Virus record (IMG/VR): IMGVR_UViG_3300025121_000064
Coordinates: 1-55,235 of that record
Strand: one strand, 5' to 3'
Source of the DNA: a virus
DNA: 55,235 bases
The notes under the pieces are model-generated. The model did no database searches. It had not been told where the DNA came from and saw only the letters and a list, made by a program, of their open reading frames with translations. The position numbers were made by a program, and so were the translations under genes. Shown one piece after another: positions 7,542 through 16,038 of the stretch. Each line of letters opens with the position of its first letter. Within the stretch, counting starts at the first letter, position 1.

Positions 7542-8420
7542 GTGAAAGAATACAAAGAGCTGCTGAAGATGTCCTACTACGTTCCCATGGCGAAGGAGAA
7601 GCCGCCGTCCCTGCTGTTCATCGGAGTCCCGGGTGTTGGCAAGAGCCATCTGCTGGTGAATAACAGGGCGTCCAACTGCATGATCCTTTCGGACATGACG
7701 GCAGCCGGAATCGAGACAGTGCTGGAGAAGTTCGACAAGGACCCCGAGTTTTCCTACATCGTCTGCCCAGACATCATCACGGCGCTGACCAGGAGGGCCA
7801 AGAGGCTGACCTCGTTCCTGAACGTAGCCTTGGAAGAAGGCGTCAAGGGGATCCTGCGGGCCGACACCAACTTCCAGACCCGCAACGGAGGAGCCCACAT
7901 CGGCATCATAGCGGCCGTAACCTCGGGAGAGTTCAAAACCAACATGAGTATGCTCAGGTCCACCGGGTTCCTGTCCAGGAGCCTGCTGATCGACTTTGAC
8001 CCGGAGGTAGAGGACATAGCCAGGCAGATGGCGGCCGGGTACTCGGCACCGGGAGAGGAGATCCAGATCGAACGCGGGAAGTACTTCGACGTGCCCATCA
8101 GCCAGGAAGCTCAGGATAGCATCCTGGCCATCGGCAAGAGCTGGGCCAAGGAGGAGAATGAGAAGCCACTGCGCAAGGTGGGCATCATCCGGAGATATGC
8201 CCGGGCACGGGCCCTCATCCGCCATCTGGAAACCCAAACCGAACTGAAAGTGCTGAAGGAGGATCCCGAATATGTCTGGGACATCATCAGAAAAACCAAA
8301 TATCACGTCCGAGCCCAGGACTTCTCCGGAGGAAACCACTTCCGGGACCGGAACGGAACCGGAGGCTCAGACAAGCCAGTGCGAAGAATCGAGTCCGTAC
8401 ATCCCAAGTGGGGTCATTGA
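7542..8420 (+). CDS. AAA-family P-loop ATPase
   Basis: 292 residues, GTG start after GGGAGGTATTC. Walker A GVPGVGKS at residues 28-35; a Walker B-like strand YIVCPD near 70; a sensor-like IAAVTS strand near 127; and SRSLLIDFDP near 147. The C-terminal helical region could be a lid. The layout suggests a helicase, helicase loader or MCM-like ATPase, but no subfamily is secure. With no packaging ATPase recognised, a motor role cannot be excluded. Near the C-terminus SDKPVRRIES loosely resembles the DGVRxI motif. Confidence 0.75.
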   Translation: MKEYKELLKMSYYVPMAKEKPPSLLFIGVPGVGKSHLLVNNRASNCMILSDMTAAGIETVLEKFDKDPEFSYIVCPDIITALTRRAKRLTSFLNVALEEGVKGILRADTNFQTRNGGAHIGIIAAVTSGEFKTNMSMLRSTGFLSRSLLIDFDPEVEDIARQMAAGYSAPGEEIQIERGKYFDVPISQEAQDSILAIGKSWAKEENEKPLRKVGIIRRYARARALIRHLETQTELKVLKEDPEYVWDIIRKTKYHVRAQDFSGGNHFRDRNGTGGSDKPVRRIESVHPKWGH

Positions 8421-8424
8421 GCTG

Positions 8425-8532
8425 ATGGACGAGACCCTGTTCAACGAGGACAGGGCCATCGAGTTCTTTGAGCAGACGCCGGAGGGCCGGCAATTCATAG
8501 CGCTGATGAACGGGGAGCTGGACCGAAGATGA
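8425..8532 (+). CDS. Acidic mini-protein, 35 aa
   Basis: ATG at 8425, four bases after the ATPase stop and overlapping the next start by four bases. Acidic helix (DETLFNEDRAIEFFEQ). The ribosome site is weak, so the call is tentative. Confidence 0.45.
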   Translation: MDETLFNEDRAIEFFEQTPEGRQFIALMNGELDRR

Positions 8533-8867
8533 AGAAACTTTTTGAGTTTGTGGCCGAAAGCGAACAGAGGATCCGACTGGAGCTGATTGAGAAGATCAAA
8601 GCCCTGCCGGATAACCCACTGGTGCAGCCTGTCGGCAGCAAGGCGTTTTCGATCAACTGGAAAGACCTGAGCAACAACCTCAGTCCGGAATACTATTCAT
8701 GGAAAGCCCAGCACCGGATGATGATCGAGGAGCTGGAGTCCAGCACGAACATCACGGCCACGATGGAGAGGTGGCTGACCGAGAAGAAGATCAGAACCAG
8801 CGGGAGAAATTACTTCAACATCCACCCCGGGGTGGTAAACCAGATCCAATCAATTTGGGAAACATAA
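8529..8867 (+). CDS. Hypothetical protein, 112 aa
   Basis: ATG overlaps the preceding stop (ATGA). Helical N-terminal half (FEFVAESEQRIRLELIEKIKA) and a basic C-terminus ending in IHPGVVNQIQSIWET. May bind DNA in the replication cluster; no family recognised. Confidence 0.7.
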   Translation: MKKLFEFVAESEQRIRLELIEKIKALPDNPLVQPVGSKAFSINWKDLSNNLSPEYYSWKAQHRMMIEELESSTNITATMERWLTEKKIRTSGRNYFNIHPGVVNQIQSIWET

Positions 8868-8882
8868 TAAAGAAAGGACACC

Positions 8883-9008
8883 ATGAACAAGGAAGACGCA
8901 AGGGCACTGGTCAAGATGTGCCGGAGCCGCTACCACGACAAGATGAGGAAGCTCAGCGACGAGTTCAACACCAAGCTGCTGAAGGCCATCGACGGGCTGA
9001 CGTTATGA
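8883..9008 (+). CDS. Small basic helical protein, 41 aa
   Basis: ATG at 8883 after AAAGGACACC. Basic and helical (ARALVKMCRSRYHDKMRKL). Its stop overlaps the nuclease start (ATGA), so they are translationally coupled. Confidence 0.6.
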   Translation: MNKEDARALVKMCRSRYHDKMRKLSDEFNTKLLKAIDGLTL

Positions 9009-9820
9009 ACCTGCCCAGCGAGGCGGAGCTTCGCCAACAGATCCTCGACGCCCTCTACGAAAGATACCTGAAGGATAACCGGGTTTCGGGAACCTGGAGG
9101 TTCTCGGACTGCGGTTATCTCGGCATGGACGGCTATTGCCGGAGGAAACGGGTCTTGAAGTTTCACGGAATACATGGTATCGTTACCGACAACCAAAAGC
9201 GGGTTTTCCTGCGGGGGCACATGGCTGAGGGCATCATGCTGGAATCGCTGAGGCTCAAGTTTCCCAACATAGTCTACCAGCCGTTCCCCGAGGGCATCGA
9301 GTACAAGATCCCGGGCCGGCCAGACATCCGGTTTGCCGGCCGCACCGACTTCATCGTCCTGCCGGACCTGATCATCGACGGCAAGAACATCAGCGTGGAC
9401 GCCAGGCTGACCGAGGCCCGGGAGGGCCACAAATGCCAGGTGATGCTGACCATGGCCGGACTGAAGCAGATGTTCGGGACCGGATACGATCCCACCGGAA
9501 TGGTCTACTATCAGCGTGAGGGCCGGGCCTTTGACATCGCGCCGTTCTACGTGCATTACAACACCCAGATGATACAGATCCTGGCTCAAGAGGTGGTGGA
9601 ACTGCAGGACAAGTATGGCGGTCTGATACCGGCTTTACCCGACCGCAACCCCGATATGCAGGCCATCGAAGGATGCACAGACCCGGTGAAATACCCCTGC
9701 TCCTGGTGGAGCAAAAAAGAAGGCCGGCTGACCTGTGACTATTTCAGGCAGTGCTGGCCGAACTTCACAGAACCGCCGAAGGTGAGAAAAACGCCAACCA
9801 GAAGGAGGAGAACAACGTGA
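9005..9820 (+). CDS. PD-(D/E)XK nuclease, Cas4/RecB-like
   Basis: 271 residues. The GRTD motif (about 112-115) and IIDGK (about 123-128) supply the acidic and D-x-K residues of the PD-(D/E)XK fold; an upstream GHMAEG helix fits the same fold. Cysteines at 36, 45, 224, 232, 244 and 250 could hold an iron-sulphur cluster as in Cas4 and AddB exonucleases. Likely a DNA end-processing exonuclease for recombination, next to the RecA-like ATPase at 10150. There is no CRISPR array, so this is a phage recombination enzyme and not adaptation machinery. Confidence 0.78.
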   Translation: MNLPSEAELRQQILDALYERYLKDNRVSGTWRFSDCGYLGMDGYCRRKRVLKFHGIHGIVTDNQKRVFLRGHMAEGIMLESLRLKFPNIVYQPFPEGIEYKIPGRPDIRFAGRTDFIVLPDLIIDGKNISVDARLTEAREGHKCQVMLTMAGLKQMFGTGYDPTGMVYYQREGRAFDIAPFYVHYNTQMIQILAQEVVELQDKYGGLIPALPDRNPDMQAIEGCTDPVKYPCSWWSKKEGRLTCDYFRQCWPNFTEPPKVRKTPTRRRRTT

Positions 9821-10119
9821 AACTGAAGGACCTGAAGTGGCCCTGGCAGTGGGAGGAACAGATGCTGAAATGGCTGAAAGATCCGGAGAAACCACCCCTG
9901 AAGGAGTATCAAGTTCCCGAGAAACACTTGGAAGAACTGACCCGCCTGAGTGACGAGTTCCAGAGAGCGCCGAACGGCGGAGACAGAAACGCCAAGCTGC
10001 ATATCTGGCAATTTATTTATCGACTTTTCCCGCAAATGGAGATGAAGAAGCATTATATTTTCTGGGGCGGAGTCTTTGATGTGCGAGTGCGGGATGGGGG
10101 CCCCGAAGATTGGAAGTAA
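9817..10119 (+). CDS. Trp-rich hypothetical protein, 100 aa
   Basis: GTG start at 9817 after AAGGAGGAGAACAAC, overlapping the nuclease stop by four bases. Begins VKLKDLKWPWQWEEQ. No family recognised; the position between nuclease and recombinase genes suggests a recombination accessory. Confidence 0.7.
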   Translation: MKLKDLKWPWQWEEQMLKWLKDPEKPPLKEYQVPEKHLEELTRLSDEFQRAPNGGDRNAKLHIWQFIYRLFPQMEMKKHYIFWGGVFDVRVRDGGPEDWK

Positions 10120-10149
10120 CCACAACATAAACTCAAACAGGAGGAAAGC

Positions 10150-10905
10150 ATGACCCCAATAGGACAAGCGGCGGAACCGATCCAGTTCACCAGGGCGGTG
10201 CGGAGAAAGAGCAAGCTCCGCATCTGCATCGCCGGACCATCAGGTTCCGGCAAGAGCTACTCATCGCTGCTGCTGGCCAAGGGGCTGGGCGGGAGCATAG
10301 CGGCCATCGACACCGAGCACGGATCCCTGCCGCTGTATTCACACCTGGTCAAGTTCGACAGCTTCTCGCTGGGAGCGCCCTACAGCGCCGACCGCTACAT
10401 AGCGGCCATCAAGGAGGCCGAGGCTGCCGGCTACGACAACCTGATCATCGACAGCTTCTCCCATGCCTGGTCCGGGGCCGGAGGCATCCTGGATATGCAC
10501 AGCATGGAAGAGCTGAAGCAGAAGAACGGCTTCCGGGCCTGGCGGGAGGTAACCCCCAAGCACAACGAGCTGGTGGACACCATCCTGGCCAGCAAGATGA
10601 ACATGATCGTTACGCTGCGGTCCAAGCAGGACTGGGTGAACGAAAAGGACTCGGACGGCAAGTGGAACATCAAGAAGGTCGGCCTGGCCCCCATCCAGCG
10701 GGAAGGCATCGAGTACGAGTTCACCCTGGTCTACGACGTGGACCACACCACCCACAAGGCGGTGGCAAGCAAGACCAGGATCGATCTGTTCGACAAGAAG
10801 GTGGAGATCATCTCCGAGCAGACCGGCCGGGACCTGATCGCCTGGATGGAGTCCGGCGAGGAAGAAGAAAAGAAACCCACGGCGGTGCGCCAGATCGAGA
10901 GGTGA
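10150..10905 (+). CDS. AAA_24 / RecA-like ATPase (phage recombination NTP-binding protein)
   Basis: 251 residues after AGGAGGAAAGC. Walker A GPSGSGKS (residues 29-36), AAIDTEHGS, and a Walker B-like DNLIIDSFSHAWSG are the signature of the AAA_24 family common in tailed phages, where members are usually called recombination or ssDNA-annealing partners. Probably acts on DNA with the nuclease upstream. The C-terminal VRQIER looks like the shared tail motif but overlaps the next Shine-Dalgarno, so it may be coincidence. Confidence 0.85.
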   Translation: MTPIGQAAEPIQFTRAVRRKSKLRICIAGPSGSGKSYSSLLLAKGLGGSIAAIDTEHGSLPLYSHLVKFDSFSLGAPYSADRYIAAIKEAEAAGYDNLIIDSFSHAWSGAGGILDMHSMEELKQKNGFRAWREVTPKHNELVDTILASKMNMIVTLRSKQDWVNEKDSDGKWNIKKVGLAPIQREGIEYEFTLVYDVDHTTHKAVASKTRIDLFDKKVEIISEQTGRDLIAWMESGEEEEKKPTAVRQIER

Positions 10906-10908
10906 GAC

Positions 10909-11112
10909 ATGGCGCTGAACTGCGGGTGGGAGATCCTGATAACCCACAACAGCGGGACAGTCAAACGCACCTGCGGATTTAACGGGAAACCCTGCGTGGT
11001 GGAAGGCTGTAAGAAGAAGGCAAAGTGCAGGAAAGCCTACGATATGCCGGTCCCACCGGAGGCCACCTACATGATGCAGGCGGGTGAAAGGATCTGGCCC
11101 AAGATAAAGTAA
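10909..11112 (+). CDS. Cys-rich small protein
   Basis: 67 residues, following GAGAGGTGAGAC. A C-terminal cluster (TCGFNGKPCVVEGCKKKAKC) suggests zinc binding. It ends the left non-structural block, just before the large non-coding stretch. Confidence 0.7.
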   Translation: MALNCGWEILITHNSGTVKRTCGFNGKPCVVEGCKKKAKCRKAYDMPVPPEATYMMQAGERIWPKIK

Positions 11113-11735
11113 ACAGTTTAGTCGAAACCGGGTGAACTGGTTCACGGCACCCTGTGGTGCTGGCGAACTGGTAGAATGGTCACTGTGCGCTGTGACAGTT
11201 TACAGCATTAACCAGCGACCATAGGACGTGACTTAGGAACACAATGCAGGCTGAATATGCGAAGAGAGGGAGTCTGCCCCAAATGCGGGGTTCCGCTCCG
11301 GTTGAAATCAACAGATCCGGGTACATCGCCCGGGCGTTCATGCTCGGAGCATTTAGGCCACATAGGGACGGCAGCAGCGACGATGGCGTTGCGAGTCAAT
11401 AAGTCTGCCGGAGCCCGTTTGGGCCGTTTCCAAAGGACAGCCTTTCCAGAACGTAAGGTGGTGAATGCAGTACCCAGGACGGGTCCTCGTCCACAGGACG
11501 CAGCTGGAGAATTCGAGGGAACTTCACAAAAACTCGGGATGTCATGGCTTTGCACGATTACGCTGACGAGCGGAAAAGCACTGCCTGACTACCAGACACT
11601 GAGTGATGTATTCCCTGGAATGCCGAAAGCATCTGTTCACCGGCGATAGGCCGCCGGCTCACGTCCCCCCGGTACACGGAGCGCCACTCCGTGCTGATGA
11701 TGACAGGCTTCCCAAAAATAAAAGAAAGGAGTTCC
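11113..11735 (+). ncRNA. Candidate large structured RNA (about 600 bases)
   Basis: The longest gene-free stretch in a tightly packed genome. Successive inverted repeats are visible: 11132-11145, 11147-11160, around 11179-11196, around 11276-11290, 11341-11353, around 11413-11424, around 11641-11658, and 11676-11694 (seven-base stem). Two overlapping open frames exist on opposite strands (11257-11649 plus, 11208-11555 minus), but neither has a good ribosome site. Size and phage context recall the ROOL and GOLLD families of large phage RNAs, but no family consensus was matched. The strand is inferred from the neighbouring genes. Confidence 0.5.
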
Positions 11736-12224
11736 ATGAATACTTTAACAATTGATTTTAAAGAAGCAGAAAAGATGTTTAGACTTAATACTAATGGTAA
11801 ATTGGAAAGACATTTTAAGAGAAGTGGCTGGAGGATTATTAAGCATAAAGCTCACAGCGATGGTTATTGTAGAGTTGGGTGGAATGGGAGAAACTATCGT
11901 TATGCTCGGCTTGTTTGGGTAATATGCAACAAAAAAGATATTCCAGATGGGTTTGAAATAGATCATATAGATTTAAACAGACTCAATGATAATATAACTA
12001 ATTTACGAATTGTAACCCATAGAAAAAACAATCAAAATCGCTTTATTCATGGTATTAATCAAAAGGGAAAACTTGTTGGAAGTTGCTTCAATAAACACAG
12101 GGAAAAGTATGAAGCATCAATTACTATTAATGACAAAAAAATCTTTCTCGGATATTTTGCAACAGAAAAAGATGCACATGAAATCTATGTGAAAGCGTGT
12201 AAAGAACGAGCTAACAATAATTAA
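11736..12224 (+). CDS. HNH homing endonuclease with C-terminal AP2-like domain
   Basis: 162 residues, ATG at 11736 after AAAGGAG. The HNH core is YRYARLVWVI, FEIDHIDLNRLNDNITNLRIV and THRKNNQNR. The C-terminal part (GSCFNKHREKYEASI, IFLGYFATEKDAHEIY) is AP2-like, a DNA-binding fold often fused to HNH endonucleases. Strongly AT-rich against GC-rich neighbours, so recently acquired. It lies directly downstream of the structured region. Confidence 0.88.
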   Translation: MNTLTIDFKEAEKMFRLNTNGKLERHFKRSGWRIIKHKAHSDGYCRVGWNGRNYRYARLVWVICNKKDIPDGFEIDHIDLNRLNDNITNLRIVTHRKNNQNRFIHGINQKGKLVGSCFNKHREKYEASITINDKKIFLGYFATEKDAHEIYVKACKERANNN

Positions 12225-12238
12225 CATAAAGGAGAACT

Positions 12239-12526
12239 ATGCCGGAGGAGAAACCAACTCCAAAGTTCCTCACCTACGAGCAGTGGAAGGCCAGCTTCCC
12301 GGACGAATCACTTCCGTGTGAGGCGTGCGATGGCAAAGGCAAAGAGGAAGTGGAGTGCCCGCACTGCGACGGGACTGGATATGTAGATCAGAGATGCTCC
12401 ATCTGCAACGGGACCGGAACATCGAATGGAAAAGAGAAGGCGAGGTTTGAACGCCAATACGCCAACGACAAGGCCAACTGGGAGAAGTGGCACAAGGCTC
12501 TCCAGGAACAGGAGGTGAAGCCATGA
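12239..12526 (+). CDS. DnaJ-type zinc finger protein
   Basis: 95 residues after AAAGGAGAACT. Repeats CEACDGKGK, CPHCDGTGY and CSICNGTGT match the CxxCxGxG units of the DnaJ central zinc domain; no J domain is present. Usually such small proteins bind zinc and sometimes partner proteins. A helical, charged tail follows. Confidence 0.75.
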   Translation: MPEEKPTPKFLTYEQWKASFPDESLPCEACDGKGKEEVECPHCDGTGYVDQRCSICNGTGTSNGKEKARFERQYANDKANWEKWHKALQEQEVKP

Positions 12527-12732
12527 TCCACATCACAGTCCGCGGTGGTGTGGTGGTGGACGTGGCGACAGATTCACCGGTTGAGAACGGATGCGTCGTC
12601 ACCGACTACGACAACCAGCGGTTCGATCAGAACTATTTCTTCACCCTTACGGAGATGAAGCCCAAGGAAGCAAAGAGGCTTTACAAGAAGGCAACTTCAT
12701 TTGGTCCGAAACCGAAAGGAGCCAAGCCATGA
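12523..12732 (+). CDS. Hypothetical protein, 69 aa
   Basis: ATG overlaps the previous stop and AGGAGGTGAAGCC is upstream. The N-terminal IHITVRGGVVVDVATD forms a likely beta hairpin. Its stop overlaps the RuvC-like start by four bases. Confidence 0.7.
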   Translation: MIHITVRGGVVVDVATDSPVENGCVVTDYDNQRFDQNYFFTLTEMKPKEAKRLYKKATSFGPKPKGAKP

Positions 12733-13526
12733 AATATCAGAAGGTCATCTTCATAGACCCGGGGACGAAGTGGGGCTGGGCAACCTGGCAAGATCCGTTT
12801 GCCGGAACTGGCCTCATAAGAAACTATAGGCCCTCTGAAAAAGAGTTTTCAAGCGGAGCACTCTCTGCGTCAACCGAGCCAGGACCACGAGTGATTGGAT
12901 TCTGGAACGAGCTGGAGTTCAGGTTCGTCACGACCACGATGGAAAGGATACAGAGGAGGCTTAGTTTGAGCACCATTCTCGCCTGGGAGGAAGCGGCGTT
13001 CTGCGGCCATAGCAAAGCCGACCGGATGTACGGTACCTGGGAGGGCCTGCTGATTCTTTTCTGCGAGGTTCACAAGATCCCCTACATGACCCTGAACCAG
13101 AGCACCATCAAGGCATACGCCAGGAAGCAGGGGTTTTACGAAAAGAAGTCCGAGATTGTCGTGGCTTCACCAAAGAAAACCAAAAAAGGATTCTATGTAA
13201 AGAAGCCAAAGTCTAAACCATCGCCCCGGCCGGAGTGGAAACTGAACAGCGCATCAAAACTCCAGGAACACGAGATCGACGCCCGGTGGGGTCTGGAATG
13301 CCTGCTGGAAAAACTTAAAGAGGAGGAGGACTTCCACATCAGCGAAACACTGGGGACACCGCCACGAGATGCTTACGTTAGCGATGGTGTCCGAAGGATT
13401 GAAATGCCAATAGGAGACGGAGACAGGGTGGAGATCACACCAGAAAGACTCGAACCCGGGGCCGAGGTGACACAGCCTCTCCAGGCCACAGTCCGGAGAC
13501 TCCGCAGAGATCGAAACCAAAACTAA
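12729..13526 (+). CDS. RuvC-like Holliday-junction resolvase
   Basis: 265 residues. IDPGT (Asp10), the AWEEAAF strand (Glu87/Glu88) and HEIDARWGLE (Asp184) are placed as in RuvC-type nucleases, which cut four-way junctions. Asp184 may be the last metal ligand; no second conserved Asp or His was clearly seen. After about residue 200 comes an extra tail with SDGVRRIEMP at 13380-13409, one of the clearest copies of the motif found in several proteins here. Likely resolves recombination intermediates before packaging. Confidence 0.82.
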   Translation: MKYQKVIFIDPGTKWGWATWQDPFAGTGLIRNYRPSEKEFSSGALSASTEPGPRVIGFWNELEFRFVTTTMERIQRRLSLSTILAWEEAAFCGHSKADRMYGTWEGLLILFCEVHKIPYMTLNQSTIKAYARKQGFYEKKSEIVVASPKKTKKGFYVKKPKSKPSPRPEWKLNSASKLQEHEIDARWGLECLLEKLKEEEDFHISETLGTPPRDAYVSDGVRRIEMPIGDGDRVEITPERLEPGAEVTQPLQATVRRLRRDRNQN

Positions 13527-13537
13527 AAGGAGGATAT

Positions 13538-13963
13538 ATGCCCGAGAAACCTTACAACTTTATCGACCAGAAGAAATGCTCCTGCGGGGTGACCAAGATG
13601 AACCCAGTGGAAGTCGAGGGCGACACGCCGGCCGGTTACATCTGCTCATCCTGCCGTAGACCTTACGATAGGCATGGTGATGCCATAGACCTTCTGGAGA
13701 AGACCGCGGTGGAGGAGCAGAAGAACGAGCCTGAGTCTCCCGAGCCGGTGGAGCCCTTCTGCCCCCTCATGTCCACCCCGCCGGACGGGATGACGCCGTG
13801 CATCAAGGGCCTGTGCGCCCTGTGGTCCGAGAGCACCGCCTTCTACGGAATGCCGGAGGGCAACTGCGCCCTACTGCTGGGAGCCGAGGCCCAGGCTTTC
13901 ATGTCCAGAGGAGATCAGGCCAGGGAGATGGGCGACAGAGGTCTGGGCGGAAAGGCAGGGTGA
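13538..13963 (+). CDS. Cys-rich protein with zinc ribbon and CxxxCAxW-type module
   Basis: 141 residues after AAAAGGAGGATAT. A ribbon with CSCG and CSSCRRPYD is followed by CPLMSTPPDGMTPC, CALWSES and GNCALL. The second module (four spaced cysteines with a C...CAxW pattern) recurs in the next gene. Function unknown; metal binding inferred. Confidence 0.7.
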   Translation: MPEKPYNFIDQKKCSCGVTKMNPVEVEGDTPAGYICSSCRRPYDRHGDAIDLLEKTAVEEQKNEPESPEPVEPFCPLMSTPPDGMTPCIKGLCALWSESTAFYGMPEGNCALLLGAEAQAFMSRGDQAREMGDRGLGGKAG

Positions 13964-13964
13964 A

Positions 13965-14741
13965 ATGCCGCCAAGAGCAACAGTAGCGCAGAGCTTCAGG
14001 AACGTAACCGACCTTTTCCCAATGGTCACCGATGAGGTGATCACTTACGAGGATACCCGGATAGTCCAGATGGACCACGCTTTGATGTTACGGAGGCTCC
14101 AGCGTCTGACGAGTCCATTAAAGATGTATGTTTTATGGCATCGGCTGGAGCTACTGAGAAGACAAAGAGCTATAATCAGTAACTCGTCTTTGAACGCTGT
14201 GTCCTGTGGATTGTTGAAAAGAGGTATAGAGATAAAGCTACCGAGGCAAGGGTTCGACATAAATGGACTGCGTGCAGGAATTGGACTTGATGTACGCAGA
14301 GCCGAGCAGCGGGCAGAAAGATTGTTTTGCAGTGGAAGCGTATTCGTTTTCACTGCACCACGAACAGACCTGCCAGGAGTTAGGCCAACCCCACTAAGTG
14401 CACGAGTAAGGCCGAACCCAGCAAGGGTCCTCGCCGTTCCTCCAAACCCTCGTGTTGTAGTAATACCGAGAGAAGATCTTCATGAGATGGCCGCAGAGAG
14501 AAATGCCGTAGGTATAGCCAGAACCAGAAGCAAGAATACTCTCAAAGGCGGCCTGATGGACAGTTCCAGTCACCTCAGGTGTATTCATGCTATGCCGTCA
14601 GTGCTGGGATGTCTTGGTGAAATCTGCGCTGCATGGCGCATATTTGATGGTGAGGTTGGCTATTGCGGACTTGCCGGCAAACCGGAGATCCAGAGAACCA
14701 ATAACGACGGAATAAGAACAATAACAAGAGAGGTAAAATAA
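13965..14741 (+). CDS. Hypothetical protein with Cys4 module and DGIRTI tail
   Basis: 258 residues. A mostly basic body (many Arg) has no recognised domain. Near the end CIHAMPSVLGC, EICAAWR and GYCGL repeat the four-cysteine module of the previous gene. The last residues NNDGIRTITREVK carry the shared tail motif, but the REV part overlaps the next gene's Shine-Dalgarno. Codon use looks unusual in 14190-14600, so part of the frame could be imported. Confidence 0.65.
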   Translation: MPPRATVAQSFRNVTDLFPMVTDEVITYEDTRIVQMDHALMLRRLQRLTSPLKMYVLWHRLELLRRQRAIISNSSLNAVSCGLLKRGIEIKLPRQGFDINGLRAGIGLDVRRAEQRAERLFCSGSVFVFTAPRTDLPGVRPTPLSARVRPNPARVLAVPPNPRVVVIPREDLHEMAAERNAVGIARTRSKNTLKGGLMDSSSHLRCIHAMPSVLGCLGEICAAWRIFDGEVGYCGLAGKPEIQRTNNDGIRTITREVK

Positions 14742-15298
14742 TGCCGGAGAACGACAGCAAGCAAGGCCATACCCCGATGTTCGATCCCACCAAGCCCATC
14801 GACATGGAGATACTTTTCAAGGCCCAGATCGACGACCTGGACGAATACCTGGAAGCCCGGGAGAAGATCCTGCGGGGCGACAAGAAAGACGTGAGGATCA
14901 AGACCAGGGAGTTCCTGCCGGAGATCGAAGGCGACCTGAGCAACGCTGTGGATGCCCTGGTGAAGTCGGCCGTGAAGTACGGGTCATCAAAGAAGAACAG
15001 CGTTCTTTCCATGAGGATTGCCTTCGACCTGCTGGACCGGAAGCACAAGATGGTGCTGACCGAACACCTGCCCTACGAGATCATCTACAACATCGCCATC
15101 TTCGGCAAAGCGATGAGCGCCATTTCAAACCCGTTCTCCGGAGGTCTCCCAGTCGGAATGAAGATGCCGACAGGAGAGGAGATCCGGCAGCTTGACTCGA
15201 AGGCCCTGGAGGATATGCCGCAGGAAGTTCGCCAGGGGTTGCTGGAGGTCATCACCGAGCTGAAGAAGAAGCTGGAGGAGGGCAATGCGGGTTTCTAA
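14741..15298 (+). CDS. Acidic hypothetical protein, 185 aa
   Basis: ATG at 14741 after AGAGAGGTAAAATA, overlapping the previous stop by one base. Helical and acidic at the N-terminus; later a glycine-proline loop (SNPFSGGLPVG). No recognised family. Confidence 0.75.
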   Translation: MPENDSKQGHTPMFDPTKPIDMEILFKAQIDDLDEYLEAREKILRGDKKDVRIKTREFLPEIEGDLSNAVDALVKSAVKYGSSKKNSVLSMRIAFDLLDRKHKMVLTEHLPYEIIYNIAIFGKAMSAISNPFSGGLPVGMKMPTGEEIRQLDSKALEDMPQEVRQGLLEVITELKKKLEEGNAGF

Positions 15299-15611
15299 CA
15301 TCTTCGAGAACCGGAGCGCCTTCCAGAAAGGGAACATCTCCAGGTGCGGAGCCCAGATGATTTTCCCGAACTTCAGGTCGTCCTCCATGAAGATGTCGGT
15401 GTTCGAGATCTGCTGGCTGGAGGAGTCAGGCGAGTGGATCGTCCAGGACCTGAACTCCCTTCGGATTTACCTGATGGATACCAAGTCCGAGACCCCCGAG
15501 AAGGCGGTCGGCCTGATGGCAGGTTGGAAGTGGTCAAAAAAGAAGGTTGAGGACATTTTCCCGGAATTTCCCGAGATAGCCTGCAAAACACCCCAGAAAA
15601 CCAAAGAATAG
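15285..15611 (+). CDS. Hypothetical protein, 108 aa
   Basis: ATG overlaps the previous gene by 14 bases; GAGG lies upstream. Contains CWLEESGEWIVQDLN, a beta-hairpin-like stretch, then a basic C-terminus. A gap of about 130 bases follows in which I see nothing clear. Confidence 0.7.
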   Translation: MRVSNIFENRSAFQKGNISRCGAQMIFPNFRSSSMKMSVFEICWLEESGEWIVQDLNSLRIYLMDTKSETPEKAVGLMAGWKWSKKKVEDIFPEFPEIACKTPQKTKE

Positions 15612-15741
15612 GCGTCACAGGGAAGCATCCGGACAAAAGCGGCCCACCTGGACGCCGAAATCAACCTGGGGCATCTGTGCGATTCTGGGGCCAATTCTGA
15701 GAATGGTATTAAAATCACCGATAAAATTACAGGAGGAGATT

Positions 15742-16038
15742 ATGGGTCTACGAGATCACATTGACTACTCTCCGATCTCTAAGTTTGAACCACTGCAGGA
15801 CGGGAAGGAGAACTTCGAAGACTTTGCCGTCATCATTGAGGATTACTTCGACCAGGACTACGGTCGGTATGAATACGACCGGGAGAAGGGTGTCCTTACC
15901 CTGGCCACCGGAGGGTGGTCGTACAACGAGGCCGTGATAGCCGCCATAGAGATGAACAGCATGGCAATGACAATGTGGTGGCAGAAGTCGGAGCGGGGCG
16001 GCCTGCACGTCTTCGCGAGACAGATGGGGGCAACATGA
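15742..16038 (+). CDS. Hypothetical protein, 98 aa
   Basis: ATG at 15742 after AGGAGGAGATT. Acidic and aromatic (FEDFAVIIEDYFDQDYGRYEYD). No family recognised. Overlaps the next start by four bases. Confidence 0.7.
   Translation: MGLRDHIDYSPISKFEPLQDGKENFEDFAVIIEDYFDQDYGRYEYDREKGVLTLATGGWSYNEAVIAAIEMNSMAMTMWWQKSERGGLHVFARQMGAT

Noticed and set aside
7128-8339. Long minus-strand open frame (about 400 residues)
   Set aside because: Lies opposite the AAA ATPase genes with proper starts and motifs; typical shadow frame of GC-rich coding DNA.
9005-9820. Cas4-like nuclease as part of CRISPR adaptation
   Set aside because: No Cas1, Cas2 or CRISPR array in the window; phage recombination exonucleases share this fold.
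11257-11649. Possible small zinc-like protein (CPKCGVPLRL)
   Set aside because: No convincing Shine-Dalgarno, opposing frame overlaps, and dense hairpins favour an RNA; kept as an alternative only.
11676-11700. CTGATGA next to a seven-base hairpin, like a hammerhead ribozyme
   Set aside because: No suitably placed GAAA and third helix could be found, so the core is incomplete.
14246-14260. GGGTTCGAC resembling a tRNA T-loop
   Set aside because: No acceptor stem or anticodon arm found around it; lies inside an open frame.
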